Assembly: GCA_963823095.1 (NCBI GenBank)
Contig: CAWGKI010000012.1
Location: 124,001 to 188,000 of the forward strand
Length of the DNA stretch: 64,000 nt
DNA from: CAIVVT01 sp963823095
Lineage (GTDB): Bacteria > Acidobacteriota > Terriglobia > Bryobacterales > Bryobacteraceae
Direction of reading: 5' to 3'
This document shows positions 1 to 8,531 of this stretch, piece by piece. The translations under genes were made by a program, and so were the position numbers. Under the pieces are notes generated by a model. The model saw only the letters and a program-made list of their open reading frames with translations. It was not told where the DNA came from and made no database searches. The first letter of the stretch is position 1; the number at the start of each line of letters is the position of its first letter.

Positions 1-547
1 CTGCCTTCCCCCTCAGACAAAGTCAGCTCGTATAATCTCCTGGAATTACCCAGTACAGAACGCACTAACACCGCTCAAGTGCGCTACGAGCTCGGATTTC
101 GTGGGACCGCGGGGAACAACGAAGGAGCGAAACGCGTGGCGGAGCAATTGCAGGACTGCTCGGGAAGCTGCGCCAGATGTTCTCGAAACCGCCTGAGCCA
201 AGTTACTGCCGACGCGCGGGCTATGGACTCGCATGTGCGAAGGTCTCGGGGAGAACCCCGATAAAGGATCTGCGCCGCCGGACGCTCCCTCGGCAGGACC
301 CGAAATCGGCTCGTCGCCGCGGTGTGATCACTCAGGAGACTCAGGCAGGCCGGCGACCTGCCCCAAGCCGGAAGCCCGGGACACCCGGTTGCCGGTCTTG
401 GCCAGAAACGGGCGGGGCACTGAGAACTGAATGAGTGGAATGCGACGGATCCCGCGTTCGCGTCGCGACGTGCCTCACGCATCACGCTGGCCAGCGCGTT
501 CGAGGGCCTGCACCACACTCTTGAAACGTTCTTTGCCTCAGATCAAC
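1..547. other. No recognisable gene
   Basis: Both strands were read. The open frames here are short, mutually overlapping and arginine/proline-rich, as expected of chance frames in GC-rich DNA. None shows a domain, a signal peptide or a convincing ribosome binding site. No tRNA-like cloverleaf was seen. The stretch may hold the 3' flank of a gene lying to the left of the window. Confidence 0.5.
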
Positions 548-1575
548 TTACTGCCTCAATCCGCGACGAGTGAGGGGCTTGACTGACCCACAGGCCGGAT
601 AGCTGGGGCACCCCCAGAACCGGCCCCTACGGCCGCTAACTAGTCTCATGAGAGCGCCACAACGATCGCAATACGGAATATCTGAGGACGAGCAAATCCG
701 GAAATTCGCCTTCACGATGTTGCTCGATACTGAATGCCCATTGCTGCAGACTCCAGTCACTGGTTCGTCAAGTACCGGCATCGAGGTCACAGCCCCGCAT
801 TCAAGACACATCACATTTGCGCGAGAAGCATCAGCGGAGATTGGATAGGCCTTGTTGACGAGTAGCGGCAGCGTAAGTCTATCATACAGGTCTATGCGAT
901 TTATCGCGGCGTACTTCGTTGCGGTCCGGGTGAAGATTCCAGTATTTATGTAGAATCCGCCGTCCGCTTCTCATCCTGCATTGCGGCAACTAATATTTAC
1001 ATCCCTTCGGCCGATGCTGTTACCTGGGGCATATCTTTTGCACTCGATGAGGTACTTCTTCCCATCTTTTCTAGCAATGGCGTCCTTTCCGCCGTCATTT
1101 GAAAAGGGCGTCTGTATGACTTCATAGCCGAGCCTCTTGAAAAGCTCTGCAATCGCGCATTCAAATTCCAGGGGAGCCATCTGAAAGTAGGCATCCGTAT
1201 TGCTGATCCAAGCCTTCGATAGCCGTTCTATCTCCTCTTCGCGTAACCGCTTCGCACCGTCATCGATTGCCTGGCGGCGAGCCCGATCGACGGCCTGAGC
1301 TTTACGCTCCGCTTCCACGCGGTCTTCTTCAGCCAAACAGACTTGACACCCCCCTGGGGCACGGGCGCGGATGCCATGTCGCAGGCTTTCCGGGCATTCC
1401 GCCATTCCCGTGCGCCTTCCGCACACCAGGCAAGAATGCAGACAACAACAACAACTCCGACGAGTATCGCCAAGGCCGGAAGAGTGCCGATATAGGCAAC
1501 CAGGGCGGCGAATCCCAGTGTCCCCAGCGGGAAAAGCCAGATCTTGTCGACACTCGGGCTAAAACTCCGACCCAC
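548..1575 (-). CDS. Membrane-anchored Mrr-type restriction endonuclease with topoisomerase-type C4 zinc finger (frameshifted)
   Basis: Three frames on the minus strand join into one plausible protein. The start at 1575 gives two hydrophobic helices (about residues 13-50). A charged coiled region follows, then the Mrr-cat core with GGKD and ECKRY, the D...ExK nuclease motif. Next come GGFYINTG and a C-terminal C4 zinc ribbon (CDRCG ... WGCPSYPACG) like those at the ends of topoisomerase I. The frame changes near 1350, in a run of six C, and again near 997 and 967. The last two compensate each other: the short middle frame reads LVAAMQDEK and restores the family core. The likely role is cleavage of foreign or modified DNA, with the protein tethered to the membrane. 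The indels look like sequencing errors, but a decayed gene is possible. The domain calls are good; activity is inferred. Confidence 0.62.
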
Positions 1576-2283
1576 ACCGCGATTGTAAGAGCCTGCAATT
1601 CGGATGTCGAGCTACACTTCTCCTGAACTGGACAGAGCCTGATCGCGGCCCTTCCGTTTCCCGGCCAATCCGAATCGCCACCCGATGGGCGGGAAGACCC
1701 GCCCCTTGAGGTGTCGCGGGTGGGCAGACTTCAGCGCTGGCGGCCTAAGGGGCCCCCTGCCGAAGAAGCGGGAAAGCGGTCATGGTAGGGACGGCCGTCG
1801 CAGGCCCCCGCAAAGATCCGTACGAGCGGTACTAACGCATGCGGGTCCTGCCTAGGATGAGTCCCGGAACCGTTATTACGCTGAACTCCTCGAGCGAGCC
1901 ATGCCTTATCTCCTGCGCCGCGAGTCGCACCACAACAATACCAGTGCCACCAGCGCGCAAACCGTCTGCACGACGTCAAGTGCTGTTAGAAACATCTCGA
2001 TAGCTCCCTCGATTATGAGGAATCGGCAGCGCGGTATTACGTCAGCAGCGGAAGTCCACGTCCAGACTTCACCGCAACGCGAGGGTAAGCGCGAGAGCGG
2101 AACGTCTTTGCCTGTGAAGGGCAATAACAACATGGTTAACCGAGCGGTAATACCGTACTGCCGTCCCCTCGCTCACAGCGATGCGACTCGGCTATCGGCC
2201 ATCTTCGTTGAATGGCCTTGCCTTGACTGGAAGCCAACGCCGTTGGCTTTAGTTACCCTATTGGACGTCATCAACCGCTTGAA
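1576..2283. other. Stretch without a confident gene
   Basis: About 700 bases separate the nuclease start from the next plausible coding frame. Apart from one 29-codon minus-strand frame (listed separately), I see only overlapping arginine-rich chance frames. A GC-rich inverted patch lies around 1740-1760. No promoter could be assigned with confidence. Confidence 0.4.
1906..1995 (-). CDS. Possible 29-residue single-span membrane peptide
   Basis: A minus-strand ATG at 1995 opens a 29-codon frame. It encodes MFLTALDVVQ, then a hydrophobic segment (VCALVALVLLW), and ends in a basic tail CDSRRRR. A GGGAG-like ribosome binding site lies about eight bases upstream. One hydrophobic helix with a positively charged end is typical of small membrane peptides, including some type I toxins. 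I recognise no family. The frame may equally be chance, so this is a weak call. Confidence 0.2.
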   Translation of the reverse strand: MFLTALDVVQTVCALVALVLLWCDSRRRR

Positions 2284-2554
2284 GTGTGGGAACTCGCGGT
2301 TGTGATGGACGGCGTTCGCGCAACCATTCATAAGTGTTGGCTCCTGACCCGTGGCGGCAAGCGGGACGTTGTTATCCCAAGACGGGAATGTCGCCGATTA
2401 GTTACCCTCGCCGAGCGTTGCGTCAAAGTGGCAAAGAAACGTGACCTGAAGGCGCTCGGATCGGCTGAGGGATCGAATTCTTCCGGAACTGCAAGGCGAA
2501 ACGACAGCATGGGTCATTGGCACTGAACTGCGAGCGCTCGACCAAGAGATACTG

Positions 2555-3067
2555 ATGGACCTAGGCCGACGCCATTTCGTGTTTGTACGAGCAAAGCAGG
2601 CAGAGCAACTCGATAACCTTACTTCGGAATGGCGCAAGGTGTGGGCTAAGATACCAGAGGCCAAGCGCGATTCGCGCGGAGCGGTGGAGTCCTTCGCCGT
2701 GGATTTGCATGACGCTTGCATATTTTACGTCATGCGCGTTGCCGAATGCGGGTTGAGAGCGATTGGCAGGAAATTGAAGGTCAAACTGAGCAGCAATCGG
2801 AAGAACTGCCCACTTGCCGACGCCGATTGGAAGTCAATCCTTGACGGACTGAAGGCGGCATTGACTCTCGCACATCAGCAACCTCGCGGACCCAAACGCA
2901 CGGCACAGCTCAAGGTCTATTCTGATGCGGCGGAATACTGCCTCTACTTGAAGGAACTTCGAAACGAGGTCTCCCATGCCCGCAAGGCGTACAACCAACT
3001 TGAGGCGCTGAATGCCATATGCCGAGTCCGCGACCTGATGACTCTAATCTCTGGCGGTTTACCGTAA
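2555..3067 (+). CDS. HEPN-like conserved protein
   Basis: This is an all-helical protein of 170 residues from the ATG used here. The central segment (ACIFYVMRVAECGLRAI, about residues 53-70) and the C-terminal helix with RNEVSHARKAY (about 137-147) match the layout of a widespread uncharacterised bacterial family. RNEVSH fits the R-x4-6-H motif of HEPN domains, which are often metal-independent RNases or nucleotide-binding modules. The frame stays open upstream to 2450 without a good start. A different upstream frame (2284-2460) could supply the N-terminal helix if an indel lies near 2455, which is plausible given the indels elsewhere. Two small genes follow at once on the same strand. An RNase role is inference from the motif only. 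Confidence 0.6.
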   Translation: MDLGRRHFVFVRAKQAEQLDNLTSEWRKVWAKIPEAKRDSRGAVESFAVDLHDACIFYVMRVAECGLRAIGRKLKVKLSSNRKNCPLADADWKSILDGLKAALTLAHQQPRGPKRTAQLKVYSDAAEYCLYLKELRNEVSHARKAYNQLEALNAICRVRDLMTLISGGLP

Positions 3068-3086
3068 TCTCCATGACAATGGAGGC

Positions 3087-3251
3087 GTGACCAAGCCTCA
3101 CCCGGAAATGACCGAAGGGCCGGAAGCGTTCACTCGATTCCGTGAAGCGGTGAAAGCCGTCCTCCCGGTGCCGAAAGCCACCGTAATCGAAAACGAGCGC
3201 AAACGCAGTGCCGCGCCCAAGCGGAAGAGGACGGCTGATCGCAAGGGATAG
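3087..3251 (+). CDS. Small basic conserved hypothetical protein (54 aa)
   Basis: A GTG at 3087, preceded by GGAGG with short spacing, opens a 54-residue frame. Its first half holds the pattern EGPEAFTRFREAVKAVLPVP and it ends in a strongly basic tail (KRKRTADRKG). The pattern of a short acidic/aromatic helix, a VPK-like turn and a lysine/arginine-rich tail recurs in many small bacterial proteins of unknown function. The stop TAG touches the ATG of the next gene (TAGATG), which suggests translational coupling. The function is unknown; nucleic-acid binding by the tail is only a guess. Confidence 0.5.
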   Translation: MTKPHPEMTEGPEAFTRFREAVKAVLPVPKATVIENERKRSAAPKRKRTADRKG

Positions 3252-3497
3252 ATGACGACCAAAAAGTCTGGACGTAGACCGGAATCCGAATGGGACGACA
3301 AGTACCTCTTGATGGACGCCGAGACCATGCGGGTGCTGCCATCCAATGACAGATACACCATCGTTGAAAAGTCGCGATACATCATCATCGAGAAATCCCG
3401 GTTGTACCACTGGATTTGGGTGGTGATTTGCGTGATGTGGGGGCTGACTCTGCCCGCTATTTTCTTCGCGATTTGGATGGGCTGGCTCAAGGGCTGA
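3252..3497 (+). CDS. Small single-span membrane protein, hypothetical
   Basis: This 81-residue protein starts directly after the stop of the preceding small gene. The first 55 residues are polar. A C-terminal hydrophobic helix (about residues 56-77, WIWVVICVMWGLTLPAIF) is followed by WMGWLKG, so it is probably a C-tail-anchored membrane protein. I recognise no family. Its context, a HEPN-like protein, a small basic protein and a membrane protein in tight series, suggests one transcription unit of unknown purpose. Confidence 0.45.
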   Translation: MTTKKSGRRPESEWDDKYLLMDAETMRVLPSNDRYTIVEKSRYIIIEKSRLYHWIWVVICVMWGLTLPAIFFAIWMGWLKG

Positions 3498-3842
3498 GAA
3501 TGGGCAACGACGCGGCCTAACTGCTCAATCACCCGCGTTCAATCACTATTGGGGGGGCAGCGAAGAGAAACACAGCGAAACAACTGGAAGCGGTAGCCTG
3601 ACCCGTCCCAACGGCGATTCTCGTCGAATTGCTTCTAAGCTGCCGCCAGAGCGGGTTGGGAGAAGAGCAACCTGGCGAGCTGAGCCACAGAAAGCGCAAG
3701 ACTCCGCGCGATTCGACAGGTAGCCGACAGCGCCAGGCTCCGTGGCGCCTGCATTGGCGCCTATTTCGCATTGAAACCGCGTTGGGACGGGTCAGGCTGT
3801 CCCGGTGTACCGGTGTACGGTGTTCGGTGTTCCGTCGCCCGA
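3498..3842. other. Gene-free stretch between the small-ORF cluster and hicA
   Basis: No supported coding frame is present on either strand. A run of seven G occurs near 3550. A short stretch of imperfect tandem GGTGTACC/GGTGTTCG repeats lies at about 3800-3835, just beyond the hicA stop. The rest is unremarkable. Confidence 0.4.
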
Positions 3843-4055
3843 CTACAAGTCTTCGGGGCGCAATCCCGTCTTCTTGGCGATCTGGGCGAGAAGTCCCGGT
3901 CCGACTTCTTCCGCGTCATGGAAGGCGAATGTGTAGTTGGGCCAGCCGGGTCGTGTGAGCCGACGGTGGGACCCGGCTTGCCAAGCGACTTCCCATCCAA
4001 TTCGGAGCAATGCGGCTAAGAGTCTCTTCGCCTTCACCGACGGCCAACGGCTCAT
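3843..4055 (-). CDS. hicA: HicA-type mRNA interferase toxin
   Basis: This 70-residue protein has the HicA double-stranded-RNA-binding-like fold pattern: PSVKAKRLLAALLRIGWEV, then AGSHRRLTRPG with the catalytic-type histidine in the GSH motif, then a HDAEEVGPGLLAQIAKKTGL helix. HicA toxins cleave mRNA and are neutralised by HicB. I chose the internal ATG at 4055 because it overlaps the hicB stop as ATGA and gives the normal family length; an upstream in-frame ATG at 4112 would run far into hicB. The order antitoxin then toxin is the hicBA arrangement. Confidence 0.82.
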   Translation of the reverse strand: MSRWPSVKAKRLLAALLRIGWEVAWQAGSHRRLTRPGWPNYTFAFHDAEEVGPGLLAQIAKKTGLRPEDL

Positions 4056-4276
4056 GCCAGGGAGAAGACCTTTGCAAATTGTGGCGGGACTTCTTCCCCG
4101 TGATCTATGCAATCGGCGGCAACACGCAGAGCCAGCGCGCGAACGGCTGAAATCGCCGCTTCACGAGTTGGGCCATAGGCCATCACTCCGGGCATAGACT
4201 CGATGTCGGCCCACCAACGGCCGTCGTTTTCTTGCCCTACCACGATGGGAATCGATCTTGGCACGACAGGTTTCAT
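4052..4276 (-). CDS. hicB: HicB-family antitoxin
   Basis: This 74-residue protein carries the HicB core: IPIVVGQENDGRWWADIESMPGVMAYG followed by a helix TREAAISAVRALALRVAADC. It resembles the partially degraded RNase-H-like fold of HicB antitoxins, here in the short form without an obvious C-terminal DNA-binding domain. It precedes hicA with a four-base ATGA overlap, so the pair is co-translated. The role is neutralisation of HicA by direct binding. Confidence 0.8.
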   Translation of the reverse strand: MKPVVPRSIPIVVGQENDGRWWADIESMPGVMAYGPTREAAISAVRALALRVAADCIDHGEEVPPQFAKVFSLA

Positions 4277-4350
4277 GGAACTTGCAGCCCCTAGTCGGTA
4301 TTATAGCCTCCCTGCTTCGCGCGGACCCACCACGAATGTCAAGAGGGTGC

Positions 4351-4995
4351 CTAACCGTTCTTGGGGCGGCGAGCCTGTCGTCTGCAAAAACGCAGATTCT
4401 CTTTCGCCAACTCGTCGCTCGGGTCCATCGATACCGCCCGCTCGAGGGTCTTCCTGGCCTGCGGGATGCGGCCGGCCTGGAAGAGAGTCCAACCGAGGTC
4501 GTTGACCAGTTTTTGATTCTCCGGTTGCAGCTCCAATGCGCGCTGGTTCGCGGATATCGCTTCTTCGTGCAACCCCGCATCACTGGCGCAGTAGCCGAGC
4601 CCTTGAAACAGCGCGGCAACGTCAGGGTATCTCTTCACGGCCGTCCGGTAGAGCGCCATTCCGTCCTCGTACGCCCCGAGCCTGGTGAGAAATACGCCGG
4701 CCTCATCGATGATCTGGCAGATGTCCGTTGTCCTCTTCGGCAACGATAACAGCGATTGGAACAGCTCTCGCCCTTCGGCGATTCTCCCGGCTTGATACAA
4801 GACCGAACCCATGCTGAATATGGCCGGCGCATAGGTTGGCATCGCCTCAAGCGCACGTTTCAGTGCAACGATGGAACCCTCTCTATCACCCAGCGCGTCC
4901 CGAAAGATGCTGTCGGCATATTCCGCTTCGGCAAGGAATTGGCGTTCCCCCGGGAAGCTCTTTCGCTTGGACGATTTCGCCGTTCTTAGCTTCAC
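4351..4995 (-). CDS. TPR-repeat protein
   Basis: From about residue 25 the sequence is a chain of tetratricopeptide repeats, with the alternating W/L-G-Y-A-P spacing visible in ALEAMPTYAPAIFSMGSVLY, AVKRYPDVAALFQGLGYCAS, ALELQPENQKLVNDLGWTLF and AVSMDPSDELAKENLRF. TPR proteins act as protein-interaction scaffolds. The frame extends upstream to 5676, but that part overlaps the propeller gene antisense-free and reads as a shadow of it. I therefore place the start at a GTG at 4995, giving 214 residues with no signal peptide. The true start is uncertain. Confidence 0.65.
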   Translation of the reverse strand: MKLRTAKSSKRKSFPGERQFLAEAEYADSIFRDALGDREGSIVALKRALEAMPTYAPAIFSMGSVLYQAGRIAEGRELFQSLLSLPKRTTDICQIIDEAGVFLTRLGAYEDGMALYRTAVKRYPDVAALFQGLGYCASDAGLHEEAISANQRALELQPENQKLVNDLGWTLFQAGRIPQARKTLERAVSMDPSDELAKENLRFCRRQARRPKNG

Positions 4996-5165
4996 GGTCA
5001 GTTCTCTCAAGAAGTATAGTCCATGGCGCTTCGGCCGCCCTGCAGGTTGGATGACGCATTTATGGTTGGGCTTGTTTGGGGGGGGGAAGCCGGGAAGCGG
5101 GACAGGCAACCCCGCGTTTCGAACTGCCTGCCGGAGACGCCGCGCAAAGACGCTGCTGCTGCCCA

Positions 5166-6392
5166 CTACTGCAATTTCACCAGCGCCTGGTAGGAATCCA
5201 CCCACAATCCGCCATCGACTGGCGTCACATGGCCGAAAGGCCAGTTGGGTTCGCGGGTTGGGCGTGAGAACGACCACAGTATGCTGTGGGAGCCGAGGTC
5301 GAGAGCGTGCAGCGTTCCGCTCGCCGCGGCCGCTGGTTTGCTGGATGGGCTGCCCTGAAAATAGAGGACATTGCCTTGAACTGCGCCTGCAACCGCCATC
5401 GCCGGCGCGCTGTCGCGGTATTGACCGGCAAGCTCCCATGCAGTCCGGCCCGAATTCTTGTCGAAGGCGATGAGAAACCCGGAGGTCATGCCGACCAGCA
5501 CGGAGTCCGCGTCCACCAGAGCGAATACTTCGACGGCACGAACCTGCCCTTCCACCGGACGCCGGATTTCGACGGGCTTCCAGCGGTCGCGTCCAGTGGC
5601 CCTCTGCACCGCATATAGGTAGGAATCGCCCGCCGCAAAAATCGTGTCGCCGGTGACGACGGGCTGGCGCAGGCAAACGCCATCGTGCACGTAGGGCGCC
5701 TCGGCGCGATACCGCCAGCGCTCCTGTCCGGTCTTTGCATCGAGGGCGAAGAGATAGTTGCCCGCCGGTTTCGACGCGTCGCCCGGAGTCGCATCGGCGC
5801 TGGCGGTCAGGTAGATGATGTCATCGCGCACGATCGGCCGCGATGCGCACTCGGCGCGATGGGCTAATGCCACTTTCCACTTCTCGCGGCCGGTGGCCGC
5901 CTCCAGCGCGTAGAAGCTGCCGTTCTTGCCCAGAATGTAGGCCAGCCCCGCGTTGACCGCCACAGCCGCGCCTCGGAAGGGGTCTGGACCGCGCCACACT
6001 TCCTTCCCCGTCGCGAGCGACACGCCCACCACCGCGCCAGGATAAGCCGCGGCGTAAGGGGTGATGACGATGTCGCCGGAGACCGCGGGGGGAGTCGATA
6101 CGGAAGCGGTCCCGGTGCTGAAGGTTGGACTATGCGCCCACTTCACCTTCCCACTGAGCATGTCGATGGCGAACAGACCGCCGCGGCCCGTCTGGTTGCC
6201 GGACAGAATCGTCGTACCCGCGACCGTCGCAGGGCCCCAGTCTCTGAAGCCGGGATTGACCGTGAGCTTTTCTACTGGCGCCGTTCGCAGGGGCCGGATC
6301 GGCTGGGGATCCGACTGCGCGAACGCTAACATCGAGCAGAGCGCGGCGCCTATGATAGCCCCGCCTCCGCACCATCGCCGATTCAGCAACAT
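5166..6392 (-). CDS. Secreted PQQ-like beta-propeller protein
   Basis: This is an 8-bladed-propeller type protein of about 408 residues. A signal peptide at the N-terminus (MLLNRRWCGGGAIIGAALCS, cleavage near AFAQ) is followed by repeated blades with the PQQ/BamB signature of alternating 'tG...W' units: AIDMLSGKVKWAH, GVSLATGKEVWRG, ALEAATGREKWKV, ALDAKTGQERWRY, AVQRATGRDRWKP, AFDKNSGRTAWEL. Such proteins are periplasmic, either structural or BamB-like. No quinoprotein dehydrogenase residues could be confirmed. I chose the ATG at 6392 over 6443 because it gives a clean signal peptide and has AAAGG eight to ten bases upstream. Confidence 0.8.
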   Translation of the reverse strand: MLLNRRWCGGGAIIGAALCSMLAFAQSDPQPIRPLRTAPVEKLTVNPGFRDWGPATVAGTTILSGNQTGRGGLFAIDMLSGKVKWAHSPTFSTGTASVSTPPAVSGDIVITPYAAAYPGAVVGVSLATGKEVWRGPDPFRGAAVAVNAGLAYILGKNGSFYALEAATGREKWKVALAHRAECASRPIVRDDIIYLTASADATPGDASKPAGNYLFALDAKTGQERWRYRAEAPYVHDGVCLRQPVVTGDTIFAAGDSYLYAVQRATGRDRWKPVEIRRPVEGQVRAVEVFALVDADSVLVGMTSGFLIAFDKNSGRTAWELAGQYRDSAPAMAVAGAVQGNVLYFQGSPSSKPAAAASGTLHALDLGSHSILWSFSRPTREPNWPFGHVTPVDGGLWVDSYQALVKLQ

Positions 6393-6644
6393 CTCCGGCA
6401 CCTTTTTTCTATATCTTTCTCTATTGAATATTGCACGGGGCACACTTCAATTTCGGCGATCGGTTGAAGAACTCAGGTGTTGCCAGAAACAATCGTGATC
6501 GAGGTGAGAACGGGACCGCCCGAGGGAGAGGTCAGTTAAGCACGCTTTCGGGCGATGCACAATCCGATGCAACGCGGTCCCGCCGGACTCAGCGCTCCTC
6601 CGAGAGGCTTCAACGCCGGATATGTCCTGCGGTACCCTGTACCC

Positions 6645-7182
6645 ATGCCAACAATCCAACCTGATCAGGCAAGATTCCTGCTCCACGGTGTCTACCTCCC
6701 GGGACTCAGAAACGAAAACCGCATCACGATGAGCATGATCGAAGCGATTCCGCCCGATAAGGGCGACTATCGTCCGGACCAGATTTCGAAAAGCGCGCTG
6801 GATCTGGCCTGGCATATCGTTGCCACGGAAATGCGCTTCATGGACGCCGTGCCGGCGGGCCAGTTCGATCTCAGTCCCCGGCAGCGCCCGGATTCCACCT
6901 CTAACGCCTCGCGGGCTATCGGCCTGGTACGTAGAGAACTTCGAGCCGCGGTTCGAGAAGCTGGCGAACCTGTCGGACGAGCAACTCACCAAGATCGTAG
7001 ATTTCCGGGGCATGTTCCAGTTGCCGGCGGTGATGTACCTGGACTTCGTGCTGCATCACTCCATCCATCATCGCGGGCAGTTGTCGATGTATCTGCGGCC
7101 GATGGGCGCCAAAGTGCCGGCGATTTATGGCGAGAGTTACGACTCGGCGGAAGCGCGCAAGGCGGCGCAGCAGCACGCGTAG
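6645..7182 (+). CDS. DinB-family protein (frameshifted)
   Basis: The N-terminal part (MPTIQPDQARFLLHGVY, then the helix ALDLAWHIVATEMRFMDAV) and the C-terminal part (AWYVENFEPRFEKLANL ... MYLDFVLHHSIHHRGQLSMY) are in different frames and together form a DinB four-helix bundle. The HHSIHHRGQL segment is the family's metal-binding histidine motif. The frame change lies near 6922 in ATCGGCC, where one extra G would explain it. DinB/YfiT-like proteins are damage-inducible or act as thiol-dependent metalloenzymes; the substrate is unknown. The gene is divergent from the propeller gene. Confidence 0.7.
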
Positions 7183-7367
7183 GGCGGACGCCCTCGTCCG
7201 CGACCGGTCCCCTGACCGGTCCAATTGCGCGACCTGGGGGGCGCGCGGGTCTGCGGTGGGGCGGTCCTCCAGGACCGCGCGGGCTCTCCAGAGCCCGCCC
7301 CCGAGAAACTTGCGGGGCTTGGAAGCCCCGCGCGGCTCTGGGGAGCCGCCCCACCAAAGAGCGCGCG
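7183..7367. repeat. Cluster of four adjacent GC-rich perfect hairpins between convergent genes
   Basis: Four consecutive stem-loops can be paired by eye: 7261-7278 (arms GCGGTCCT/AGGACCGC), 7281-7296 (GGGCTCT/AGAGCCC), 7312-7331 (GCGGGGCTT/AAGCCCCGC) and 7332-7349 (GCGGCT/AGCCGC). They fill the gap between the convergent dinB and phosphatase genes, so they could terminate both transcripts. Similar hairpins recur elsewhere in the window (8484-8519, 9685-9805, 35366-35494), indicating a dispersed intergenic repeat family. Confidence 0.7.
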
Positions 7368-8352
7368 TCACCGCCGGCGCACGATGAGCAACGTCATATC
7401 GTCGGCCGGCAGACGACTCTGGCGGAAGCGCGCGACATCCGGTAGGACGCTGTTGGCCATCGCGTCCATGCCATGGCCGAAGTGATTTCGCAGCGAGCGA
7501 ATCAGCCGTTCCTCTTTGTATTGCTCGCCTGCCTCATCTTCAGCCTCCGTAATGCCGTCGGAATACAGAACGAGGCTGTCGCCGGCATCCAGGCAGAGTT
7601 GACGAGTCGTATACTTGCCGCCGCAGAAGAGGCCCAGCGGCAGTCCGGTGGAATCCAGCCGCTCGGTGGCGTCGGGCCGCAGGAGCAGCGGCGGGCAGTG
7701 GCCCGCATTGCAGATTTCCACGCCGTCCGGCGTGGCCCAGCCGCACACCAGCGTCGCGTAATGGGACGGCGCGGTGCTCTCGCAGAACAGCCGGTTGGCC
7801 CGTGAAACCAGCTCCGCGAGCGGTAGATCGAGCGACAACAGACTGCGGAAGATAGCGCTCAGGTGCGTCATCAACAACGAGGCCGCCACGCCCTTCCCCG
7901 CCACGTCCCCAACCGCGAAAAAGAGCGACCGGCCATCCCCAAGGACCGTCAGTTCACAGTAGTCGCCGCCGACCGCCCCTACAGGCTGGTAGCGGTAGCG
8001 CGTATCCCAGTGCTCCAGCGCAATGTCCTTCGGTGGCAGGAGCTTGAACTGGATTTGCGCTGCCAGGTCCAGGTCCTGTTGATGCGCGTGCATCTCAGCC
8101 TGGTTGAGGTGGTCCAGGCAAAACCGGACCAGCGGATTGCACTCCAGCCGGTCGAGTCTCGATCGTATCGTGGCAGCTCTCGCACATGCCGTACGAACCG
8201 CTATCCATCCTTTCCAGAGCGGCATCGATTTCGGCGAGGAGATCTTGCAGGTACTCGGGCGTGACGGAACTCGAAACCGCCTGCAGCCGGGCGCGCCGTT
8301 CGAGCAGTTGCGGGCGGAACGTGTGAGCCCTGACCGTGGATGCCGTGTTCAT
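7368..8352 (-). CDS. DksA/TraR-type zinc-finger plus PP2C (RsbU/SpoIIE-like) serine phosphatase (frameshifted)
   Basis: The N-terminal frame (start 8352) has a helical region and GSYGMCESCHDTIE, a TraR/DksA-like zinc finger. It continues in a second frame with RLECNPLVRFCLDHL, then LDLAAQIQFKLLPP and the PP2C core: GDYCE, FFAVGDVAGKGVAASLLM, HYATLVCG, ICNAGHCPPLLL, LGLF, LVLYSDGITEAED and ADDMTLLIVRR. The aspartates in GGDY, GDVAGKG, SDGITE and DDMT are the expected metal ligands. The frame changes near 8160. The family dephosphorylates anti-anti-sigma factors in partner-switching pathways; no such partner gene is nearby. The zinc finger joined to the phosphatase suggests a redox or nucleic-acid-sensing input, which is inference. 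Confidence 0.75.
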
Positions 8353-8483
8353 TCAGGAAGCCCTCCGATTCCGAATATTGTCCCGCAGAGACTATGCCGC
8401 GTCTATCCGGTTGTTGCGCTGGATGTGATGATCGCGGGAGGTTCCGAAAGGCGGGGCGACGCCGGGGGACAGGTGCTCAGGCT

Positions 8484-8519
8484 GGCGGGGCCTGGCCCGC
8501 CGCGGCTCAGGAGAGCCGC
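8484..8519 (-). terminator. Double GC-rich hairpin downstream of obgE
   Basis: Two abutting perfect stem-loops lie 13 bases past the obgE stop: GGCGGG/CCCGCC (8484-8501) and GCGGCTC/GAGCCGC (8502-8519). There is no T-tract, so if they terminate transcription they are not classical Rho-independent terminators. They belong to the same hairpin family as the 7261-7349 cluster. Confidence 0.45.
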
Positions 8520-8531
8520 CCAACCACACGG

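Noticed and set aside
84..518. A minus-strand frame of 144 residues at the left edge
   Set aside because: No domain, no ribosome binding site and a composition typical of chance frames.
4351..5676. A start at 5676 for the TPR protein
   Set aside because: The first 220 residues overlap the propeller gene in another frame and have the arginine-rich look of a shadow; the TPR repeats begin only after about 4990.
7183..7367. A possible structured RNA gene in the hairpin cluster
   Set aside because: The four stems are simple perfect palindromes of a dispersed repeat family; no conserved RNA architecture could be recognised.
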